This document shows positions 13,132 through 18,217 of a stretch of DNA of 18,217 bases, piece by piece. How positions within the stretch are numbered: position 1 is the first letter of the stretch; every line of letters starts with the position of its first letter. The notes beneath the pieces were generated by a model. That model saw only the letters and a list, made by a program, of their open reading frames with translations. It was not told the origin of the DNA and ran no database searches. The stretch lies in NCBI GenBank assembly GCA_964626885.1, contig CAZVJA010000101.1, positions 1 through 18,217 of the forward strand, read 5' to 3'. Made by a program: the position numbers and the translations under genes. This stretch comes from CAZVJA01 sp964626885 (GTDB lineage: Bacteria; Planctomycetota; Planctomycetia; Planctomycetales; Planctomycetaceae).

Positions 13132-15362
13132 AAGAGACGGTTACGTCACTGCTGGAGCCGATGCTCTCCGGAAGCCGGATGACTCCGGAGCAGTTTCTGT
13201 GGACGTCGCTCGTCTTCGGGATCATTCTCGCTTCGATTCATCTGATCACCATGATGGTTACGAAGTGGGGTAACCGCGGCATCACGGCGAAGTCGTTGAT
13301 CTTCTCGATCATCGTACATCTGTCGTTGGTGTTCGGCCTCGTCGCGGTTGAGACACCGGCAGCCATGATTCCCGAGGGAGGACGCGAAGAAGAGCCGGAA
13401 ACGGTGATCCAACTCGCCCCCACATCGACCGAAGAGGTCACCGAAAAAACCGAGCAGGCGACTCCGATCGAGAATGAACCGGTGTGGGAACGTTTACCAG
13501 AACCGGTACCGGTGGAAGTCACCCGGGTCGATCGCCCGATTGAGGAACAGCCAAAGCCCCTCAATGAACGAACGGAAACCGAGAGGTCGGAACGGCCGCC
13601 CGTTGAAGTTGAATCTCCGCAGAATCTGCCGGACATTCCGACCAATGAGCCCAGCCCCGCCGCCGTGGCCGATGCTTCGACTCCGCGCGAGGCAGCCACG
13701 ACTCCGACGATCGATGAAACGACCACACAAGCCCGTCCCGATCTGGAAGCGCCATCGCCGCAGATGACGCGCGCGAAGCCGCTGTTTACGGCACTTGCCC
13801 CGAACGAAATCGTCCGCGATCCGAAACGGGGATCGGTCGAGCGCGTCGATCAAAAGCTCGATCTGACGAGCCGCACGTCATCAACCGATGCACCACTCGA
13901 TCCGACGTCGGAATTGAAACGGGGACCGGAACTGGAACTCGACGCGCACCGGACCGGACCTGCCCCTTCTTCAGTACCGATTCCCGAGCCAGGCTTATCG
14001 GAAAATATTGCGGCAACCCAAGAGCCGGGCGCATCGTCGGCGACGTCTCTCTTGCGGCGGGCGCTCCCGGCATCGATACCAAGCCCAAGCGGCTCGGCAT
14101 TGGAGCGTGTTCGGCCGGAAGAACGGGGGGATCTTGTCGGACCGCTCGAACGCCCCATCATGGTGCGCGATCCGGGAACATTGGAATTGGCGAGAATCGG
14201 GCCGACGCCGGATCTCAACCGTCCGCAGTTCGACGCCGTGCGTTCTCGAAAAGAAGGAGGCGTCCCCTCGACGTACCGCCTGCGGAATCTGGCGCGCCGC
14301 AAAGAAATCGCGCGGGAATTCGGCGGGACGGACGAATCCGAGAAGGCGGTCGAGGCAAGTTTGAAATGGCTGGCACTCAATCAGCACGCGGACGGATATT
14401 GGGACGCCGACGCGCACGGAGCGGGTGAGGCGAAGGCCGAAGAAGCCGACCAGAACCGCGGCCCGGCCGGTAAAAATGCCGATGCCGGCGTAACGGCGCT
14501 CGCCGTGCTGGCGTTTCTCGCGGCGGGCTACACCCACGAAGAAGGACAATACGCGGAGCAGGTCGACCGGGCACTCAAATGGCTGGTGAGGCAACAGCGT
14601 TCGGACGGCAACCTGGCCTACGGAGCCGGCCACTACGCGATGATGTATTGCCACGCGATGGCGACCTATGCCATCGCCGAGGCCTATGCCATGCAAGCCG
14701 ACCCCGCGACCGACACACGGCTCCGCGAGCCAATCTCGAAGGCCGTCGAGTTTATTGTCCGCCGGCAGAACCCGAAGGATGGCGGCTGGCGATATGTGCC
14801 GGGAACTGATGGCGACATGAGCATGTTCGGCTGGCAGTTAATGGCGCTCAAAAGCGCCGAGCTGGCAGGCGTGCAGACTCCGACAGACACTCGGACCAAG
14901 ATGGTCCGCTTTCTCAAGGAGCGCAGCCTCGGGGAGCATGGCGGATTGGCTGGTTATCGGAACCTTTCGGAACCGTCCCCCTCGATGACAGCGGAGGCAC
15001 TCTTCTGCAAGCAGATGCTCGGCATCAAGCGATCGAACGCCGCCAGCGTTGAAGGAGCAGAGTACTTGGTGATCCGCCTTCCCAAGAAAGCGAATTGGAA
15101 CGAGTACTACTGGTATTACGGCACGCTCGCAATGTACCAGTACGGCGGAAAAGAATGGCAAGAATGGAATGGCGCGCTCCGGGATTTGCTGATCGCCGAG
15201 CAGAAAACGTCCGGCGATCTCGAGGGGAGCTGGGATCCGGTCGGCCAATGGGGCGCGTACGGCGGGCGGGTCTATTCAACGGCGATGGGCGCGCTTTGCC
15301 TCGAAGTGTATTACCGCTTCCTGCCCCTCTACCAGATGGGCGGCCGATACAACGAGCAATAA
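13128..15362 (+). CDS. membrane-anchored TonB-like protein with C-terminal squalene-cyclase/prenyltransferase-type toroid
   Basis: A 744-residue protein of three parts. First, two hydrophobic helices (about 23-45, FLWTSLVFGIILASIHLITMMV, and 54-74, KSLIFSIIVHLSLVFGLVAV). Second, a long Pro/Glu/Thr/Arg-rich linker (about 76-375) like TonB or TolA spacers. Third, an alpha-alpha toroid (about 400-740) with degenerate repeats that recur around NQHADGYW, RQQRSDGNLAY, RQNPKDGGWRY and LEGSWDP, like squalene-hopene cyclase and prenyltransferase beta-subunit repeats. The DxDD motif of type II cyclases was not seen, so it is probably a binding or recognition domain. There is no TonB C-terminal domain. 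Start overlaps exbD by ATGA, with GAGG upstream. It probably spans the periplasm as the ExbD-driven partner; this is inference from architecture and context. Confidence 0.88.
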   Translation: MKETVTSLLEPMLSGSRMTPEQFLWTSLVFGIILASIHLITMMVTKWGNRGITAKSLIFSIIVHLSLVFGLVAVETPAAMIPEGGREEEPETVIQLAPTSTEEVTEKTEQATPIENEPVWERLPEPVPVEVTRVDRPIEEQPKPLNERTETERSERPPVEVESPQNLPDIPTNEPSPAAVADASTPREAATTPTIDETTTQARPDLEAPSPQMTRAKPLFTALAPNEIVRDPKRGSVERVDQKLDLTSRTSSTDAPLDPTSELKRGPELELDAHRTGPAPSSVPIPEPGLSENIAATQEPGASSATSLLRRALPASIPSPSGSALERVRPEERGDLVGPLERPIMVRDPGTLELARIGPTPDLNRPQFDAVRSRKEGGVPSTYRLRNLARRKEIAREFGGTDESEKAVEASLKWLALNQHADGYWDADAHGAGEAKAEEADQNRGPAGKNADAGVTALAVLAFLAAGYTHEEGQYAEQVDRALKWLVRQQRSDGNLAYGAGHYAMMYCHAMATYAIAEAYAMQADPATDTRLREPISKAVEFIVRRQNPKDGGWRYVPGTDGDMSMFGWQLMALKSAELAGVQTPTDTRTKMVRFLKERSLGEHGGLAGYRNLSEPSPSMTAEALFCKQMLGIKRSNAASVEGAEYLVIRLPKKANWNEYYWYYGTLAMYQYGGKEWQEWNGALRDLLIAEQKTSGDLEGSWDPVGQWGAYGGRVYSTAMGALCLEVYYRFLPLYQMGGRYNEQ

Positions 15363-15394
15363 CAGATCGGCCCGCGCTCGGTATCGCCCATAAA

Positions 15395-16735
15395 TCAGCC
15401 CCGAAATTTGAGGGCAGCCCCGCCGGCAAACGCCGCGCGATCGCCGAACCGCTCCTCCAGCCGCAACAGGCGGTTGTATTTGGCAAGCCGTTCGCTCCTC
15501 GCCACCGAACCGATCTTGATCTGTCCGGCACCGGTCGCCACGGCGAGATCGGCGATCGTCGTATCTTCCGTTTCGCCGCTTCGCGCGGAAATGACTGGGC
15601 GGTAACCGTGATCGACCGCCCGACGAATTGTTTGCAGCGTCTCCCACAGCGTACCGATCTGATTCACCTTAACGAGCACGCTGTTCGCCGTACCGGTCTC
15701 AATCCCGCGCTGGAGCCTGCGGGCGTTGGTGACAAAGAGGTCATCCCCGATCAATTGCACGCGGCTCCCCAGACGTTCCGTGAGTTGCCGCCAGCCGTCC
15801 CAATCCTCTTCCGCGAGTCCGTCCTCGATGCTGACGATGGGATAGCGATTCACCCAGCTTTCGAGCCGCTCGATCATGCCGTTTGACGAGAGAAATTCGC
15901 CTTGATCGGCAGTCAATTCATATTTTCCATCAAGGAAGAAATGCGTGCTGGCGACATCGAGACCGATGGCAACATCGTCCCCGGGACGAAGCTTCGATTG
16001 TTCGATTGCCCGCAGCACGAACTCCACCGCCCGCTCGTTCGATTGAAGCCGAGGACCATATCCCCCTTCATCGCCGACCAGTGTCCCTTCAAACCCGGCT
16101 TCATTGAGCAGTCCGCCGAGGCAGTGGTAAATCGTCACGATCCAGTCGAGCCCTTGCCGATAGGATGAGGCACCGACGGGCAGAATCAGAAAGTCCTGAA
16201 AATCGAGATTCCCACCGGCATGTAGACCTCCCGAGATCATGTTGACCATCGGTAATGGCATCGTCATCTCCGGAGGAGTCCCTGCAAGGGAGTTGCCGCG
16301 GCTGGAACTCGACACGTTCTTCCAGAGATCAAAGAGATGCTCGGCGAGTTCAACGTGTTTCGCCGCGGCAGCCGCATGCGCGGTCGCGAGCGAAGCTCCG
16401 AGAATCGCATTCGCGCCGAGTCGGGATTTGTTTTCGGTTCCGTCCAACTCGCAAAGTCGCCGATCGATTGCCTGTTGATCGAGTGCATCGGCCCCCATCA
16501 ATGCCGGGGCTATTCTCTCGCGCACATGAGAAACGGCCCGTTGAACACCGGCCCCGTTCAGCCGGTTCACATCTCGGTCGCGCAGCTCCACCGCCTCGAA
16601 TTTTCCAGTGCTCGCTCCGCTCGGAACGATCGCTCGACCGCCGGGCGAACCGTAGCAGCGAACTTCAACTTCGACTGTCGGCCGGCCGCGACTATCGAAA
16701 ACTTCCCGAGCGTGAATTTCTTCAATGCGGTGCAT
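15395..16735 (-). CDS. divergent enolase-family protein
   Basis: A 446-residue enolase, slightly longer than the usual 425-435 because of a Ser-rich insert near residues 140-160. Enolase interconverts 2-phosphoglycerate and PEP. Present are DSRGRPTVEVEV, SGASTGKFEAVELRD, ELDGTENKSRLGANAILG, GDEGGYGP (Glu equal to yeast E211), LDVASTHFF, SIEDGLAEEDWDGW and IGDDLFVTN (three metal ligands), plus LVKVNQIG and QIKIGS, with lysines equal to K345 and K396. Two active-site positions differ: Asp181 where yeast has Glu168, and Ala384 where yeast has His373 in the usually invariant SHRSGETED. The Thr of KTGS is also Ile. The frame extends to 16846, but the ATG at 16735 begins the conserved N-terminus. 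A kinase gene lies 43 nt upstream on the same strand, convergent with the toroid gene. It may be a housekeeping enolase or a paralogue acting on another substrate. Confidence 0.88.
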   Translation of the reverse strand: MHRIEEIHAREVFDSRGRPTVEVEVRCYGSPGGRAIVPSGASTGKFEAVELRDRDVNRLNGAGVQRAVSHVRERIAPALMGADALDQQAIDRRLCELDGTENKSRLGANAILGASLATAHAAAAAKHVELAEHLFDLWKNVSSSSRGNSLAGTPPEMTMPLPMVNMISGGLHAGGNLDFQDFLILPVGASSYRQGLDWIVTIYHCLGGLLNEAGFEGTLVGDEGGYGPRLQSNERAVEFVLRAIEQSKLRPGDDVAIGLDVASTHFFLDGKYELTADQGEFLSSNGMIERLESWVNRYPIVSIEDGLAEEDWDGWRQLTERLGSRVQLIGDDLFVTNARRLQRGIETGTANSVLVKVNQIGTLWETLQTIRRAVDHGYRPVISARSGETEDTTIADLAVATGAGQIKIGSVARSERLAKYNRLLRLEERFGDRAAFAGGAALKFRG

Positions 16736-16778
16736 GCGAGGGTCGTCCCGGCTTGTATTGAGTATCTGTAAGGAAAAT

Positions 16779-17861
16779 CTACTTCGAAGGCGACAGAGCA
16801 TGCGCCAACTCGTCGAACACATTTTCGAGTCGCGGCGGGGGATCAAGAAACAAGCCCCTGCTCACGTCGCGCACCAGATTGTGCTCACTCGGCTGGTTCA
16901 AGTAATCGACCGTACTCTTTCCGTCGATCCGCGCAAGCAGGCATCCTGCCAGATGGCCGATCGCGCGGCGTTCAAGATCATTGTTCGGAAGCAGTGCCAT
17001 TCCCGGAGAACGCGAGGTGGCAATACCGGTGAGTGTGTCTCGATATCGTCTCCAGAAGTCTCGAGCCAATTTTAGAAATTCTGTCGATCGTGCCGCATGC
17101 CGAATGGATTTCAACAAAAGATGACTGAGGAAGAACCCTAAGTCGAAAGCAGGATCGCCGAAATGCCCCGTTTCGAAATCGACCAGACTGATGCGGCGCG
17201 ACGGTATCTCGGTGCGGTGTTCCAGCGACGTGTTGGTCAGTAACACATTCTTCGGACTGAAATCGGCATGCACGACGCAGAGAGAAATGGCGAATGTTTC
17301 GTCGATCAGTGAGGAGACGGCGGGACGAAGATCCGGATGTACTTGAGCAATTCGCCGGTAAAAGGGGTCGATTCGTAATTCGTCAAAGACTTGCCGGTCC
17401 CCGAAGGCGTTCCACAGAGTTTCGTTGCCAGTGGTGGCGGCATGAATTGTGCCGAGATATTCCCCCAACGTAGCTGCGACGGTCGCATCGGCTCGACCAG
17501 CCAGCAATTCCTCTTTCCAGACGACGTGCTCCGCATCGACCGCTTCCATGCCGAACAGGTAATTCTCGCGGTCCTCGAACAGGATTTGGGGAATTACCCC
17601 GCTTGGGAGCAGGGGCCCCAGGGCCCGCATGACCTCAACCTCTCGCCAGATCCGGTCGAGCCGGCTGAACCAGTCAGCCTTGGTGCGCAGCTTCTCTCGG
17701 GACTGTTTGACGACGAAATCCGATCCATTGTCGGGGTGGATGCGGAGGACAACGTTGGATACCCCCCAGGCGAGAATCTTTGCCTGGGCCGCTGATTCTG
17801 GGGTAAGTCGGCCGGTTTTTTGGAGGTAGGGAACGACGTTCCCCTCGGAAATCTCGTACAT
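16779..17861 (-). CDS. APH-fold phosphotransferase (aminoglycoside/choline/methylthioribose kinase superfamily)
   Basis: A 360-residue protein kinase-like small-molecule kinase. Landmarks are the N-lobe Lys52 in FVVKQS with a helix Glu in WREVEVM, the catalytic loop VVHADFSPKNVLL (His198, Asp200, Asn205) and the metal motif LVDFETGHFGDPAFDLGFFLSHLLL. HxDxxPxN together with DFE...DPAFDLG is the APH family signature. The substrate is unknown; resistance to an aminoglycoside is not implied. The frame continues to a TTG at 17915, but the ATG at 17861 (MYEISEGNVV) has a GGAGGGG and a GACGGG upstream and is preferred. Enolase follows after 43 nt on the same strand, which suggests that the kinase product may be the enolase substrate. 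That is inference from context. Confidence 0.85.
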   Translation of the reverse strand: MYEISEGNVVPYLQKTGRLTPESAAQAKILAWGVSNVVLRIHPDNGSDFVVKQSREKLRTKADWFSRLDRIWREVEVMRALGPLLPSGVIPQILFEDRENYLFGMEAVDAEHVVWKEELLAGRADATVAATLGEYLGTIHAATTGNETLWNAFGDRQVFDELRIDPFYRRIAQVHPDLRPAVSSLIDETFAISLCVVHADFSPKNVLLTNTSLEHRTEIPSRRISLVDFETGHFGDPAFDLGFFLSHLLLKSIRHAARSTEFLKLARDFWRRYRDTLTGIATSRSPGMALLPNNDLERRAIGHLAGCLLARIDGKSTVDYLNQPSEHNLVRDVSRGLFLDPPPRLENVFDELAHALSPSK

Positions 17862-18004
17862 CCCGTCGAATATCGCCCCTCCGCCAGGATGACGCAAGCA
17901 ACACGATCCGGCCAAGGGTGAATCCCACGCTGGAATTCCAGGGATTTGGGGGAGAAATTGTTGCTTCGAGCTCTGGCCGTGCGGTAAGATTGGGAGTTGG
18001 CAGA

Positions 18005-18035
18005 ACTTGGGAAAATCGAGCGCGCGTTCCCAAGT
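18005..18035. promoter_or_regulatory. 9-bp perfect dyad in the divergent kinase / exported-protein region
   Basis: ACTTGGGAA (18005-18013) and TTCCCAAGT (18027-18035) are perfect inverted half-sites with a 13-nt spacer, so their centres are 22 nt apart, about two helical turns. It sits about 98 nt before the plus-strand start at 18133 and 144 nt before the kinase start. An operator is possible, a hairpin also. No T-tract follows. Confidence 0.4.
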
Positions 18036-18132
18036 GGGGGTACCGAAAGGCGGTTACTCAAAGAGGGCAAGCGCAATACGCGGGTGCTGTTGGCATCCAC
18101 TTCCGGTCGAACAGTGCTGAACGGACGAAAAG

Positions 18133-18217
18133 ATGATGTCCTGTGGTTCCAATTCGAAACTTTCGTACCGGGCCGGTCTATTGGCCGTCGTTGTAGCGCT
18201 CGTGAGCGTTTCGGGAC
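18133..18217 (+). CDS. N-terminus of an exported protein, truncated by window edge
   Basis: Only 28 codons are in the window: MMSCGSNSKLSYRAGLLAVV, then a continuing hydrophobic stretch (VALVSVSG). A polar and basic start followed by about 12 small hydrophobic residues is a normal signal peptide, so the product is probably secreted or envelope-located. Two ATGs in tandem (18133 and 18136) are preceded by GGACGAAAAG, a weak ribosome binding site. No domain is visible. It is divergent from the kinase gene. Confidence 0.55.
   Translation, partial: MMSCGSNSKLSYRAGLLAVVVALVSVSG

Noticed and set aside
16736..16846. 37-residue upstream extension of enolase
   Set aside because: Conserved enolase sequence begins with the Met at 16735. 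The extension also overlaps the end of the kinase gene and has no family similarity.
16779..17861. Antibiotic resistance role for the APH-fold kinase
   Set aside because: The APH fold is shared by many metabolic kinases. Context with enolase points to metabolism, and no resistance-specific motif is visible.

Overview
The window is a GC-rich bacterial chromosome segment. It most resembles a Planctomycetes genome, which is an inference from content. The supporting features are an ExbD gene overlapping a membrane-anchored protein that ends in a squalene-cyclase-like toroid, several secreted proteins of no recognisable family, weak or absent Shine-Dalgarno sites, and palindromic intergenic repeats. 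No phage, transposase, CRISPR or rRNA genes were seen. One tRNA-Leu(UAG) is present.

Layout. 1-1878 (minus): rsmB (runs off the left edge) behind aroA, separated by 7 nt. 1879-2281: a 403-nt divergent region with two hairpins and a 20-codon mini-ORF touching the next start. 2282-3160 (plus): unknown, probably exported protein whose end overlaps a convergent gene. 3119-5823 (minus): tRNA-Leu, then a hypothetical gene starting 20 nt after the tRNA, an HpcH/HpaI-type aldolase, and an atypical SDR preceded by a 313-nt spacer with a long-range inverted repeat. 5975-7591 (minus): a polytopic, GT-C-like membrane protein. 7592-8337: 746 nt with no convincing gene, holding a 21-nt tandem duplication, a near-consensus sigma-70 promoter and a hairpin. 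8338-9630 (plus): a beta-ketoacyl-synthase homologue whose catalytic Cys position is Glu. 9782-10900 (plus): two adjacent exported paralogues, one with a likely lipobox. 10901-11349: a mosaic of stem-loops bounded by a perfect 21-bp inverted repeat. 11350-12492 (plus): a zinc-ribbon plus SAM methyltransferase. 12709-15362 (plus): ExbD and a TonB-like/toroid fusion, overlapping by ATGA. 15395-17861 (minus): an APH-fold kinase followed after 43 nt by a divergent enolase. 17862-18132: divergent region with a 9-bp dyad. 18133 to the right edge (plus): the signal peptide of a truncated exported protein.

How genes may work together. rsmB and aroA are housekeeping functions in one transcript. The ExbD/toroid pair looks like part of a proton-motive-force-driven envelope machine, with its ExbB partner not in this window. 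The kinase and enolase pair could form a two-step route in which a hydroxy-acid is phosphorylated and then dehydrated. That enolase keeps its lysines and metal ligands but differs at two active-site positions. The best candidates for something undescribed are the kinase/divergent-enolase pair, the Cys-less ketosynthase with its promoter-led leader, and the tandem exported paralogues.
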